Counted from the first letter of the stretch, positions 33,727 to 46,402 are shown. The stretch is 64,000 nt of DNA from Jacaranda mimosifolia (GCA_018894105.1 CM032127.1:5117001-5181000), one strand, 5' to 3'. Numbers and translations: made by a program. Notes: generated from the letters alone by a model not told the origin.

Positions 33727-35090
33727 GTATCACTTTCTTTATCATTTGTATTCTCATTATATTTGAATAGCAATCTATTCTCTGTTTTGAGTCGTAAGCT
33801 CAAGTTTTTATGTGGCCTTTGATCTATGAGGTTGACATAAATCTTGTTGTCTATATTGTTCTCGAAGTTGGTTTGTTTCTACATTCATTTTGGTGCTGGA
33901 ATGGTTATCCATCACAGGGTCAGATTAAAGGTTGTTGGATATTTTAGTCTTGTAAATTTTCTTAGTTTTATTATTCTGTATATGTACACATATACGACAT
34001 GTATATCTTTTCTGTGTGGAATTTCATCTATAGCAGCTTAAGGCTTGCTACCACCAAATTGATTGTTTGGTATTGGAATTTTGAGTGGTGCTGTGGTTTA
34101 GCTTTATGTTGGCAGTTCAATTGCTCAAACAATATTGATGAACTTGATTGATCTCCTATTGAATGTATTTAGCAGCTAATTAATTCTTTTGTGATTCAAG
34201 GCCATTAGTACTAAGAGTAATCAATTAGTACCTTTTTTTTTTTTTTGGCAAATATTACCTCAGTTCAGAATTATCTTTCTATCGCCATGTTGCTTCTGTT
34301 TTGTATTTTCTAAAGTTAGGCTATTGAACTCCTTGTTTGGAATTTTGTTGCATCTACAAATTTTGTTGTTGCATGGATGGGATGGATTCTGTTGCTGAAT
34401 TGGTTTGGTTTTTGAGATCTTTTTGATGTTAATACCAGAAACATTAAATTGTTGGCTCCTTGGGATTCTTTGTTTTTGCATAAGCTGCACAGCTGTTGCT
34501 ACATGTTCTTTTGTGCAGTAAATTTTTCTACTGATGTATAGGAGATTGCATCAAATTCTTGTGGATGCTGGTGATTGATCTTTTTCCCATTTTGTAGTTC
34601 TTGGTTGTGTTAGTCTCTGAAAAGTTTGAACTACAATTTGGTAATCTGATGAGCAATTTAATTTTGAATATGATGAAAATTGAAACCTGATTGTGCCATG
34701 GGCTTGGAAATTTCAGGATTTTGTTGCTTTGTTGTGATGCAATTTGCTTACTGTGTGGCTCAAAACTTTGATTTTGTTTGCTTCTACACAATGCTTGCTT
34801 TGTAGTGCTTGTTTGCAGGAACGAAGATTTGTTCTTGGTCTCTGAGGTGTCTCTTGCAAGTGCTTGAGGAGAGTTGCACTATGATATAATTTAATCTCTT
34901 TTCTTTTTCTTTTTTTTTTGTCTATTTTCTTATTTTCCTCTAGGGCATATTAGTTAACAGTTTTTCTTTATTCCAAAAGTATTGTAAGGGAACTAAGTAC
35001 TTCCTTATTTCTATTTAGCACAATTACTCTTCACTTGTAAGCCCATTTTGCTTTATAATATATCCTAAATTTATTCCAACTCAAATTGTT
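33727..35090. other. Intron-like, T-rich non-coding sequence
   Basis: Sequence rich in TTTTGTTG and TGGTATTGG phrases with poly-T runs near 34230 and 34905. No further histidinol dehydrogenase exons (the GPGNQYV block, for example) are visible. It is probably interior DNA of the CACTA element ending at 35724. Confidence 0.35.
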
Positions 35091-35724
35091 TGGCAATTAT
35101 TTATTGGCTTAAAAGTACATATTAGCAATCATTTCAAGCTACTTTTGCAGCCACTATTTGGTTGCTAAAATATACACATTAGCAACCAATTGAAATTATT
35201 TATCCAATCGGCATTTGGTTTTTAATATGTAATATATTAGCAACTACTACCGATACTTTTGGTCACTAAATCATAAAAAATGCAATACTCTTTAGTAATT
35301 ATGTTATATCGTCGCAATGTGGTCGTTAAAATATGTTAAATAGGACACCTATTTCAATTATCTAAAAGTCATTGCAATCAATGATTTGGTTGCTAAAGAA
35401 TCAATTTTACCAACCAAAAGATGTGGTCATTTTTTATGCATACCTACAATAGCTATATCAATGTTATAGCGACCATGAACTTTTACATTAGTGAGTAAAA
35501 AATATGTCGTTGATTTGTCCATCTTTACGAACTATTATTGGATGGTCACTAAACATGTATTTTCAGTGTCCAAGTTAATAACTCGTCAATGAGCACTTTT
35601 AGTAGCTACTCTATTGTGACCACCTGCGACCATCGTTATTTTGGTCACTATAAGTTTTAGCAACCATTTTTTTCCGTTTAGCGACTGTTGACAATGATTG
35701 TTGAAACCATTTTTTCTTGTAGTG
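35091..35724 (-). mobile_element. CACTA right terminus with GGTTGCTAAA subterminal repeats
   Basis: It ends ACCATTTTTTCTTGTAGTG at 35724, complement of CACTACAAGAAAAAATGGT. Upstream are repeated TTAGCAACC / GGTTGCTAAA and GGTCACTAAA-type motifs in both orientations from about 35120 to 35700. The matching left terminus was not found upstream. The transposase-associated fragment at 33219 and the histidinol dehydrogenase fragment would lie inside this element. Confidence 0.65.
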
Positions 35725-35890
35725 ACGCTTGGAGAAAGAGAGGAGTTCCACTGTTCGTTCCTATCGCTCCTCACATTTTGCTATGCTGAGCTTCAATTCC
35801 ATCAGTGGCAATCCAAGTATCAATCCTCAAAAGGCGAGAAAATTAATCAGTCAAATGGTTGGGAAAGCAAATTAGGGCCGCAGGATAGTG
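35725..35890 (-). mobile_element. Internal leader of an antisense copia element (fragment)
   Basis: Sequence between the CACTA end and the primer-binding site of a minus-strand retroelement. On the minus strand it would be the untranslated leader and possibly the start of gag. No frame is identifiable. Confidence 0.35.
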
Positions 35891-36175
35891 GCTTTGATAC
35901 TATGTCGAAGAGCGGAAGCTCCATTTTGAGAGAAAGCAAATTGAAAAAAACTCAAGAGAGAAAATAGTAGCAAAAACTGTATTAAGCTGATATGTACAAA
36001 ACGTATTAGGGCTCCCTTATATACAAGACTTCAGCTGAATTAAATGCTAAATTGAATTAAAAGCTAATATGTTAAGGTTAGCTAACTAACTAACTAATTG
36101 AGAGCTCACTAACTAATATAACAAACAAAAGAACAAATATTCATGTTGACATTGCTGACTTCCAAGCTGGAAACA
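35891..36175 (-). mobile_element. Short copia-type LTR with adjacent primer-binding site
   Basis: On the minus strand the LTR starts TGTTTCCAGCTTGG (from 36175) and ends at 35903 (...CTTCGACA). It is followed at once by TAGTATCAAAGC (35902-35891), close to TGGTATCAGAGC, the primer-binding site complementary to initiator methionine tRNA. The LTR is about 273 bp and contains a CTTATATAC promoter-like segment. Only this LTR and a short leader remain. Confidence 0.6.
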
Positions 36176-37146
36176 ATGCTACCATGTAATCATTTCTACA
36201 AAAATGTCACAAGAAATCCAATTTATCCCCACTTTCCGTTGACCATTCTTAGCATGCATGATATATAGTTGATTTCTCGTGGGTGGAATTTTCTATAGTT
36301 TAGTCCATTGCTGCACAGCCAGGCCCATCGCCGAGAAGGGAAAAATGGTCCCCTATCCTAATGTGATTGGTGCGGAATGACAATCGCTTTTACTTTTGTT
36401 AGATGTGAAAAATAGTTTCATTAATAATTATAAGAATTTTTTTTTCGTTGTTTCCATTATTTTATTTGAGAATAAAAAAGACGAAAATAAAAATATATGT
36501 AGAAAAGATGATGGAACGATGGATGCAGTATAGACATTCATAGACTCTGGTAATTTTTGGTTATGTTTTATGTTTGATTATAATATGTATTTTGGAGGAA
36601 TGAATGTAGTAAGTGGGATTCGAAAATGTGAAAGTTGTGTTGGGTAACGTAAAGAATTTTGGTTATATTTTGAAAAATAGTTAAAAATTTGTTCGTTATA
36701 TTTTGAGAAATAGTTAAAAATTTGTTTTGGAGAGTGTTGGTATATTTGTTATGTGTTGGGGGGAAACATTTTTTACTGTAACAGTCAATAGTCAAATCAA
36801 TTCTTCTTGTTGTGTTTTTAGAGTGAAAGTGGAATTGAGTAATATTTTTATTGTAAGAATAATAATAAAATATAAATGATATATATGAATGTATATACTA
36901 AAAAATGGGAAAGTTTTGGAGATGATGAAGGATAGGTAAAATGTATTTTGGGAAAATTTATCTTAATATTTTGGAAGGAAAATTAGTGTATGTTTGGTTA
37001 TGTTTCCCCAAAATAAAATTGTTCTGGGAAAACATAACCAAACAACCCGGTTGGTTCTTAAACAATAGACTCATTCTTAAACTAGAAAAAATGAAGAAGA
37101 AAAAGAAAATTGTCAAAGCAGTACTTTTTAATTGGCCAATTAATGA
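36176..37146. other. A+T-rich sequence with MITE-like inverted repeat
   Basis: No gene. A 35-bp unit (GGTTATATTTTGAAAAATAG...) is tandemly duplicated at about 36657-36725. At 36989-37043, TGTTTGGTTATGTTTCCCCA and GGGAAAACATAACCAAACA form an inverted repeat with a short loop, typical of a MITE end or hairpin. Confidence 0.4.
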
Positions 37147-37193
37147 CTTTTAAAAATAATATAATATTAGTGAAAAAATAACAAGTGACAAAT
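37147..37193 (+). mobile_element. Left end of small CACTA element (interrupted)
   Basis: ATAATATAATATTAGTGAAA and AAGTGACAAAT resemble the left end of the small CACTA at 60668 (CACTAGAAGAAATATAATATAAGTGAC). The element is split at 37194 by the 8.3-kb CACTA and resumes at 45518. The terminal CACTA letters are mutated. Confidence 0.5.
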
Positions 37194-37904
37194 CACTACA
37201 AGAAAACTGGCTTTCACCAACGGAAAATTACCAACAAATTTCAAAATCAAATTTTAAAAAATTTTGCCAACAAATTTACCAACGAATCACCAACGGAATC
37301 AATGATAGACAGAATATCCATTGGTAATCGGTTGGTAAATTAGCAAGAGAAATAAAATCCATTGGTAATGGGTCAGTAATTTTTTCCAACTAAAATAAAT
37401 TCCATTGGTAATTTTTCAATATATATAATTCCGTTGGTAAAATTTCTGAGAGATGTACTTCCATTGGTAATCCGTTGGTAAAATTTCTAAGAGATATAAT
37501 TCCGTCGACAATCTGTTGGTAAAGTTTCTGAGAGGTATAACTCTATTGGTAATCCATTGGTAAAATTACTGACAAAAATAATTTATTAATAATTCATTAA
37601 TATTTCATTAACACATTTTTGTTAGAAGTTATTTAACTAAATAAAATATTAAAAGTTATATATATTAAGTATAATTAAATAATATAATTATATAAAATTA
37701 AATTTTATAACAAAAATTGACTATTCATAATAAACTAGTGAATAATTAAATTTTGAATTCAAAAATTTTAAAATTAAAAAAATTAATTACTATAATTAAA
37801 TAAAAATTATTAAAATAAAATGTAAAAAAATAAAAAATATAAAAAATGAAAATGAGAAATAACGAAACCCTAACTATGTACAATCCAATTACACTCACCT
37901 AACT

Positions 37905-38245
37905 ACACAACAATGTATGTGCTTTCCTCTCCTCTTCCTTCCTTCTTCCCTCTCTTCTTTCCTTTTGTCTTTCTCTATTGTGTTTTTTTTTTTTCCTTCT
38001 TCTTCCTACTTGCCTCATTCTTGCCGAAAAAAGTGCCAGCGAGATGTTGGTCACGGTGGCCAGCCTCCACGATGCAAAAATGTGAGCCAACAGATCTGCT
38101 GGCTCCTGCGAGGGAGAGGCCAGCTACTGGCCTTGCTGGGTCTCGCAACTAGTGTTGCTGCCCTAGCAAGGCCAGCAACAGCTGCTGGTTTGCTAGGTCT
38201 CACAACCAATAGCTACTGTTGGTTGCGAGACCAGCACATTTTTTT
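37905..38245. repeat. Pyrimidine-rich tract and GC-rich CTGCTGG-type segment in CACTA 5' region
   Basis: A CTCTTCC-rich tract (37918-38010) is followed by GC-rich DNA with repeated GCCAGC, CAGCTGCTGG-like and GGTCTCGCAACC motifs, including CCAACAGATCTGCTGG at 38088-38103. Several overlapping open frames reflect composition. It may be promoter or captured sequence. I see no recognisable protein. Confidence 0.45.
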
Positions 38246-38920
38246 TTTAAATTTTATGATTTTATTAATATATTATTTTAATTGTGCAGGTTTAAAATTT
38301 TGCATCTTTGGGCATTGTAAAAGGTAAATTATTTTAGTATTAAGTTATAATTATATGAATTGTATTGATGAATTATGTAGTCAATTATTTTAGATATTGT
38401 GTTGGTTTATTTCAATTTCTGAGTTTTGCTATAGTAGCGGACTTATAGTAATTTGAAACTATCATCTTGGTTACTTCTAGGATATTAGTAAGTGGTGGTA
38501 GGCATATGGTAATTATTCTTGTGCTACAACATTGTTAATTGAATAATTAGAAGTATTTGTTTTGGCATCATTTTTGGAAAATTAATAGCATAACATCTTC
38601 TATTTTCAGTCTTTGGATCTGGATCTTTAATGAGTCAGTCCATATTGTGGAAGGTTAAAATGACTTGTATTGATGATGTGTCTATATATAGTTAATATTT
38701 TCCATAAGTTATATATGTTGTTTGTGGGTGGTGAATTTGTATTGATGATTTATCTACCTATCTATCCACAATATATTGTTTGTAGATGGTTATTAAGATT
38801 GCTTTACAAATTGAATTTATTTGATTGTGCAGAAATTACATGAGAAAGTCATTTAATGTGCTACCTTTTAAATTAGATTTTAGAGTTTTTCATTAAATAT
38901 ATTTTTGAAATGTAGCAATC

Positions 38921-41900
38921 ATGGCTAGTGATCGTAGTTGGATGTGGCATTGATTCGATGATAAAGGAAATATTACATTTGAATTTCAAAATGGGGTGAT
39001 TGAATTCTTAGATTTCGCTTACTCTCAACTAGGAGTAGTGCATAACGGTCAAATAAGATGTCCTTGTTCTAAATGATGCAATAAGAAATTTTTGAGATGA
39101 CATGATGTACATTTTCATCTAAAAAAATATGGATTTGAGCGTGGTTACATTGTCTGGGCTGCACATGGTGAGTCTTATGAGAATAGGCCTTCTCATGAAG
39201 GACCTTCATGCTCTAAGGGTGAAGAAAGTTTTAGTTTGAGCGAAATGGTGATGACTGCTACTGGACCCAACTTCAGTTAGGGTTTCAACAGTGATGAGAA
39301 TTCTGAAAGTAATGAACAACTACATAATAGTGCACAAAAGTTCATTGACCTTTTGAAAGATGCTAATGAGCCTTTATGGGAGGGTTGCAAGAAACACACT
39401 AAACTCTCAACACTCTCAATTATTGAATCTCAAATCATAGTTCAATTTACCACAAACATGCTATGATCGCCTCACTACAATTGTTAAAAATAAGACGCCA
39501 GAAGATGAGAAGTTGTCGAGCAACTTGTATAGTACAAAAAAGATGGTGGCAAACCTTGGCTTGGTTATCAGAAAATTGATGTTTGTGTCAATAACTGTAT
39601 CTTGTACTACAAAGAAAACAAATATTTGACCAATTGTACAATATGTGGTCATGATAGATACAAGTCAAGGAATTCAGGTTCTAAGAAAGATGTGTCTTTT
39701 AAGGTCTTGTGTTACTTGCCGCTAAATCTGAGACTTCAAATACTTTATATATCAAATTTGACTGCTAAGGAAATGACTTGGCACTACAAAAATTGATGTG
39801 AGGTGGAATTATGGCACACCGAGCACATGGTAAGGCATGGAGACACTTTGATAAGTGTCACCCATCATTTTCTTCTGAACCACGTAATGTACAATTGGGA
39901 TTATGCACTGATGGGTTTACTCCATTTAATAATTTTGGTGCTTTATATTCATGTTGGCTTGTAATGGTAGTTGTATACAATCTTCCTCCAAGGATGTGTA
40001 TGCAGACACCTTATATATTCTTGAATATGGTAATTTCAGGTCCAAAGTCTCATGGGAGAAAGTTGGATGTGTTTCTATGTCCTTTAATTAATGAGTTGAA
40101 GTTGCTCTGGATTGATGGAATTCAAACTTATGATGTGTACACAAAACAAAACTTTCAAATGAGAGTAGCGTTATTGTGGACAATACATGATTTCCCTGCT
40201 TATGGCATGGTTTCTTGCTGGAGTACTCATGGCCGACTATCGTGTCCTTATTGCATGGAGCACACAAAGTCATTTTATCTTTCAAATGGACATAAAATTT
40301 CATAGTTTGATTGTCATCGGCAATTTTTACCTCCTCACCATCCATATAGAAGGCAAGCCAATAAGTTCAAAAAAGATACAATAGAAGAAGGTTCCCCTCC
40401 ACCACGTCTATCAGGTGAAGAATTATGGAGTTGAGCATCTCAGTTTCCTTCTATGACATATGATAGACTTGGCAATCCACAAAGTTTACCCAATTTTGGT
40501 CAAACTCATAATTGGTTTAAGAAAAGCATATTTTGGGAATTAGCTTATTGGAGTACAAATCTTCTTCATCACAATTTGGATGTTATGCACATAGGAAAAA
40601 TGTGTTTGAAAATATTTTTCATACAGTTTTGGATTCAAAGGGCAAATTAAAGGATAATGGGAATGCAAGAAAGGATTTGGAGTTGTACAATAGTTGGCCA
40701 GAACTACATTTGTTTTATAATGACAATGGAAAGCCTTGTAAGTATAAAGCATCATATACATTAAGTCAAGAACAAGTAAAAGAAGTGTACAATTGGGCTA
40801 AACAATTGAAGTTTCTTGATGGATATGCTTCAAATATAGCTCGATGTGTAAATGAAAAGGAATACAAATTTTATAGGATGAAGAGTCATGATTGCCATGT
40901 GTTCATGCAAAGATTGCTTCCAATTGCATTTTGTGATCTATTGCCAAAATCAGTTCGGAAATCAATATCAGAGCTCAGTGTCTTTTTTAGAGATATATGT
41001 TCAACTGTATTGTGTGTCGATCAGATGGAACAATTGGAGAAGAATATCGTGGAAATCATATGCAAACTTGAAAAATTATTCCCACTAGCATTCTTTTGAT
41101 TGCATGGAACACGTACCAATCCATTTAGCTTATGAAGCTAAGGTTGGTGGCCCAGTACAATATCGATGGATGTATCCATTTGAGAGGTATATTAATTTTA
41201 ATTATAAAATTATTATTTAATTTACTAAACTTTTAAAATATGTTTTCTTATATATTTTTAATTGATTTCTATGAGTTAGATTTCTTCATCATTTGAAGAA
41301 AAAAGTGAAGAATCGAGCTCAAGTGGTAGCTTCAATTGTCGAGGCATACATCATTGAGGAAGTTTCAACATTTTGCTCTTTGTATTTTGAGCCTAATGTA
41401 GAAACAAGACTAACTCGAGTTCCAAGAAATGATGATGGTGGTGAGATTGAACATGGGGGTCGTCTTTCTATTTTTACTCATCCAGGAAGAGCATTTAGCG
41501 CTCAACAACCTATGAAAATATTGTATGCCGATGAGTTGAGTGTTGCTCATAGATATGTTTTGTTGAATTGTGTTGAGATCACTCCATTTGTAGAGTAAGT
41601 AAGATTCCTAGAATACTTGATATACATGTGTACTATGATATACAATGGATACTAATCTTTAAAAATCAAACTTTTTCAGCCAATTTGATGAAGAAATGAT
41701 GAGAAAATATCCTAGGATGATTGATGAAAATCTTGGCATATTATGTGATACGGACTTCCCAAAGTGGTTGATATCTTATGTAAGTGATAGTTATATTTTA
41801 GTGCACAATATATTAGATATATTATATATCTAATATTTTTATTAATGTGTGCTCTTAATAGGTCATGGCTAATCACAATATTGTCGATGAGCGCATAAAA

Positions 41901-42625
41901 TATATGTGTCAGGGGCCAAGTCGATGGGTTAAATCCTATAAAGGTTACTTTATAAATGGATTCAAGTTTCATACTATTAGCCATGAGAATAATAAATCAA
42001 CAATGAACAGTAGTGTTTGTGTGTTAGGGAGCTCATGGAATGTAAATGAAGTAGATCATTATGGTTTGTTGGAAGAGGTGATAGAATTGGAATATTATGG
42101 TACATGAAACAAGGTCGTTTTGTTTAGATGCCATTGGTATGACATTTCTGATAGAGGGTAAAGTGTATCCACATATTGGGCTTGTGGAGATTAATCAAAA
42201 AAGAAAGCTCAACACAAATGACTCCTTTATTTTGGGACAATAAGCTCAACAAGTGTACTATTCTATTTTGCCCTCTGTAATTAGGAAAAGGCATAATTGG
42301 ATGGTTGTCTTCAAAATAAAGGCTAGGAGTAGAACAAATATCCCATTGATAGAAGGGCATGACAATAATTATGAGATCATTCCTGAAGATGTTTTTCAAG
42401 ATAATGAAACATCCACACTACATGAAGTTCCCATTACAGTTGATCTGGATCAAATAAATATTTTGTTGGATGAAAATGATGTTGAACTAGAAGTTGATCT
42501 CCTAGAGATTCGATCTGTTGAATGTGAAGATGTTGATGTTGAATAAGAGGATGAGAAGGAAGATGACGAAGCAGAAACATTTGAAGATTTTAGCAGTGAT
42601 GATAACTTAGAATATGAAGATTAAG
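38921..42625 (+). pseudogene. CACTA transposase (tnp2/Transposase_21 type), degenerate
   Basis: It begins MASDRSWMWH with the transposase-associated domain (GVIEFLDFAYSQ, IRCPCSK). Next come NCILYYKENKYLTNCTICG, the core (LGLCTDGFTPFNNFG; PKSHGRKLDVFLCPLINELK; QMRVALLWTIHDFPAYGMVS; STHGRLSCPYCMEHTKSF), NLDVMHIGK, and two C-terminal domains of the DUF4218 and DUF4216 kinds (WMYPFERY... and GPSRWVKSYKGYFING...). Family members bind subterminal repeats and excise the element. Introns lie near 41190-41277, 41596-41680 and 41779-41862. Lesions: TGA near 38951, TAG and TGA stops in the N-terminal part, a frameshift near 39796, stop at 40303, frameshift near 40600 and a break near 42107. It cannot make a full protein. 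Confidence 0.9.
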
Positions 42626-42948
42626 TTGTTATTAATTCAATCATTATATTCATAGTTGGTCTTTTATTCTCTTCAAATCTTGTTTGTAGTAATTTGGTTG
42701 TTTAATGTTGGAAGTTTTGTATGATGTCATTTTATTGAAATCTATGTCATTCTAAACACTTTAATTCTCTTTGAATTTATGCTCGCATGATTGCATTTAG
42801 TTATATGATGTCATTTTACACAAAATTGTTTATGTCCACTTTTGTTATTATGTCATTATGCATTAGTGAATATTTACCTTTTTTACACTATTTTAATATT
42901 TTAGAAACTAATTTCGACTAATGTTTGTCTATTACATTTTTTTGCAAG

Positions 42949-44742
42949 ATGACAACAAGAGGAAGAGGCTCTATGGGTAGGGGACGAGAGTAGAGTATGG
43001 AAAGATCTAGTTATCTAATATAAATGTAGAGAGAGCAGTTAATTTTGAAACAAACTCGGAGGTTCCACACACATAGGTTAATGAAGTGGTTCAACAAACA
43101 TTAAATGAAGATGTTGGAAATTTAGGATTACATGCATCTGAGGAAGATTCACATTCACTTGGTAGTCATGTTTATGCATTATTAAGAACTAGAGGACCTA
43201 ACCAAGGTGATCATGCTCCAAATAATAGTGGCACACGGCTTTTGATAGAACCAAAAGGGAATGGGTAATATTTATAAATCTTTACATTATTTACATTGTT
43301 TAGCATTTACCCTCTTATTGAAGATTTTATAGTAATCTATGCTAGCATGATTTAGAAAGTCTTTATTACTTATATTGATTTTTTAATTTTATTTTGATAT
43401 AATTGTAACAGGTTTAATGACATAAGTGTGACTAGAAGAATCACACACATCTTGCAAGGTTATTTAAGTCCATGGCCTACATGGGGAAAAGTTCCAAAAC
43501 ATGCTAGGATAATATGTTTGGAAAATTTCAAGTAAGTATTAATGTGCATTGATGAATTACTTGATTTATAAAATTAAATTGTTGATTTATTGCTTGCTTA
43601 CAATATTTTAGGAGTTCTATACATGGTTACCTGAGGCTGAGCCAGGTATCAAGAAGTCATGGAACCATGTAGCTGCAAAGAACATGAGTGGGATGTTATC
43701 AGATGCTCGCAATGCCGCCATAGCTGCAGCTGGAGATTGGACAGACCCTAAGAAAATGAAAGGCCATGGGCCTGCATGGTTGAGTGTTGAAGAGTGGAAC
43801 CAATTAGTTGATGAAGTTTTTGCAACACCAGAATTTCAAGCGCGAGAAGTTGCTAGGAAAAATAGGATGACAGAAAAAGATGGATCCATCACAAAGCATA
43901 CTTCTAGTTCTATTCCATTTGGGGAGCATGACAAAAGGATGGTAAGTTAATATTTCATATTAAGTTATCGAATGCATTATATTTAATTACTTTAAGGTTT
44001 TTATTTTATTTTAATTAAAAAATTAATGAAATGAACTAATTTTATTTGAACATAGAAAAGAGAACGACGGTCTGAAAATGTGACTCAACTTGATGTGTTT
44101 GACCGCACCCACAAGACAAACCATGGACTAGGTGATTTTATTGATAGCAAGTCTAAGAGAGTTCATGTAATTAAATAGTATGCATTTATTGTTTTTTCTA
44201 GACCTTGTTTTGATCTTTTTGTTAATCAAATAAAATGTTTCTGATTACATTTAATTTACTTATGTAGGAAGAATATCATGAAAATATTTTGAACAAGCAA
44301 GGCAATGAGGCTTCCTCTCAGCCCTTGTTTGACACAAATTCATGGATGGAGGACTCTTGTTGGTCTATCTAAGGGTTTCATATATGGATTCGGGCACAAT
44401 AGGACTGCTGGTGAGTTATTGGGATCCTCATCATCTATATCTGGTTCATCATCATCTAGCAATTCAGATCATGTAGAGTCTATCTCTAGGATTGAACAGC
44501 TAGAGAAAACAATGAAAGATTATTTTGAGCATTTTGAGATGAGGGAGGCAAGTCTTTTAGAAGTTTTAAGAAAAAGAGATGAAGAAATTAGAAAGAAAGA
44601 TGAAGCTATTGAAAGGCTATTGCAACAACAAGGACCACCTCCAGTGTCAAATTCACTTGAAGAAATTATCAAGAAGTTGGTCCAAGATGTTGGAAAGAGC
44701 AATTCAACAACAAAAGAAGATAAACCTAGTAAAGACTCTTAA
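42949..44742 (+). pseudogene. CACTA second gene (Transposase_24-like, coiled-coil C-terminus)
   Basis: About five exons: ATG 42949-43268, 43412-43531, 43612-43941, 44056-about 44178, 44268-44742, with GT-AG borders visible for most (for example CAAG|TAAGT-type end at 43531 and TTTTAG at 43611). Motifs: YTWLPEAEPGIKKSWNHVA, GHGPAWLSVEEWNQLVDEVF, FDRTHKTN, then SKGFIYGFGHNRTAGELL and a coiled coil (EASLLEVLRKRDEEIRKKDE). This is the plant EnSpm accessory family that includes Transposase_24. Stops in exon 1 (TAG near 42991 and others) and a frameshift near 44371 show it is inactive. Confidence 0.8.
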
Positions 44743-45517
44743 ATATAGAAGAGTTAAGAAAATAGTTGCATGTGTTTTCACTTGGATATTATGGTACTTT
44801 TGGCTTGCATTTGATGTGATTTAATCCTTGAATAGTTTGTTGAAGTTATGGTTTTGTTTTGTGGTTTTATGGAGTTTGTCGTTTTGTGAACTTGGTACTT
44901 TTGACTTGCATTTTATGTAGATTTAATTATTGAATGGTTTGTTGAAGTTTTAGCTTTTTGAAATTACGATTTTGTGTTGTGGTTTTATTGGAGTTTGTAG
45001 TTTATTGAGGTTATATTTGTTGAGTTATGGTTGTGTTGAATTAGTTTGTTAAAATTGTGATGAATTAGTTTATTTAATGATGGATTTGATGAAGAATGAT
45101 ATTTAATGTATTTTTAATTTTTATTGTATTTAGCATTAATTAGTATATTTAATTGTTATAGGTTATTAAAATTTTGTTGAAAAAATTATAAAAAAAAGAA
45201 TATTTTTTTTCAATGAAAATTACCGACAGATTGTTAATCAAAATAATAATAAAAAAAGACTAAATTTACCGATGAAAAATCCCTCGGTAAATATTACCAA
45301 CGGAAAACAGACTAAATTTACTGACGGATTACCAACGGATTTTTGTTGGTAATATAACCAATGTCCATACTAAATTTACCAATAGAAAATCCATCAGAAA
45401 ATCTGTTGGTAATTATTACCGACGGACTTAAAATTCGTTGGTAAAATTTATCGGCGGGGTTATTGCCAACGGATAATTTTCTTTTTACCAATGGAAAAAG
45501 GCAGTTTTCTTGTAGTA

Positions 45518-46402
45518 AAAGTTGCCACTAATGATATATATATGTATATATATCTTAAGTGACTAACTTTGTTTTGTCAGCAATGGTTTTTTTGATTGGC
45601 GATAATTTTTATTTTATCATAATATGGGTCGATTAGGGTTGTAAATGAGCTAAGTTGAGTTTAAATCTCACAATCTCAAGCTCGGATCATCTATTAAATT
45701 GTGAGCTCGAGCTCCAGCTCAAACTTGGTCTAGCTTAAACAGCCGAGCTCAAGCTCGACTCGTTGAATAGACGGAGGCTCAGGGGAGCCTTGTCGAGCTC
45801 GGCTCGTAAGACTTGTCACAGGGAAGCAGAAGAGCTCGATTTGTAGAAGCTCAGATGAGCTTGGACTCGTATAGGTTTGGATTAGCTCGGGTTCATTTAG
45901 GCTCAAAATTAAATCTATAATTATAAACTTTTTAAAAAAAATTGTTATTTTTCGAAAAATAAAAATCATCATCATCATCATCACTTTATGGACCTTATTA
46001 TATGAGTTTAGACTATAACTATATATATAAAAAATAAAAATAAAAATTTTGTTTAGCTCGCAAGCTTTTTGAATTAAATATTATTGAGCTCGGCTCGAGC
46101 TCGAAAAGATTAAGCCAAATATGAGCTTTCATCAAGTCGAGCTCGAACTGTTCACAAATTATCTCATCTCATTTACACCCCTAGGGTCGATAGTGGAAAA
46201 AACTAATATTTTAAGTTGTCATCATTAACACACACTTATGGTGATAAGTTAATGGTAATGAAAATCTTGTCACAACCACTTAATTTGTAAAAATTGTTAA
46301 GGTGACAAAATAAAATTTTTCATCATCTAATATATGTCACTAGTAACATTTTTTACATTATCATATACTATTTTATCACTAACTAATCTTTTTCTTATAG
46401 TA
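45518..46402 (+). mobile_element. Small CACTA element, continuation and right end
   Basis: It carries GTGAC/GTCAC-type subterminal motifs (AAGTGACTAAC, TTGTCACAACC, AGGTGACAAAA, TATGTCACTAGTAAC) like those in the 60668-61101 element. It ends TTTTTCTTATAGT near 46401, a mutated CACTA terminus. It is itself split by a hAT MITE at 45634-46183. Confidence 0.55.
45634..46183. mobile_element. hAT-type MITE, 550 bp, with perfect 8-bp target duplication
   Basis: The termini are TAGGGTTGTAAATGAG and CTCATTTACACCCCTA. It is flanked by GGGTCGAT at 45626-45633 and 46184-46191. The interior has many GAGCTCGAGCTC-type motifs and an (ATC)n run at 45967-45982. No transposase. Confidence 0.93.

Larger units (their letters stand above)
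37194..45517 (+). mobile_element. Complete but mutated CACTA/EnSpm element, 8.3 kb
   Basis: The left terminus is CACTACAAGAAAACTGGC. The right terminus is GCAGTTTTCTTGTAGTA, the last base changed from G. Subterminal regions at 37210-37600 and 45220-45500 contain many CCATTGGTAAT / ACCAACGGA repeats in both orientations. Inside are a transposase gene and a second gene, both with lesions. A GC-rich segment lies at about 38030-38240. The expected 3-bp duplication is not clear (AAT left, AAA right). Confidence 0.92.

Noticed and set aside
37899..38327. Frames of 63-136 codons at the start of the CACTA
   Set aside because: Pyrimidine-rich and GC-rich composition. No CACTA protein begins here, and the transposase start is at 38921.
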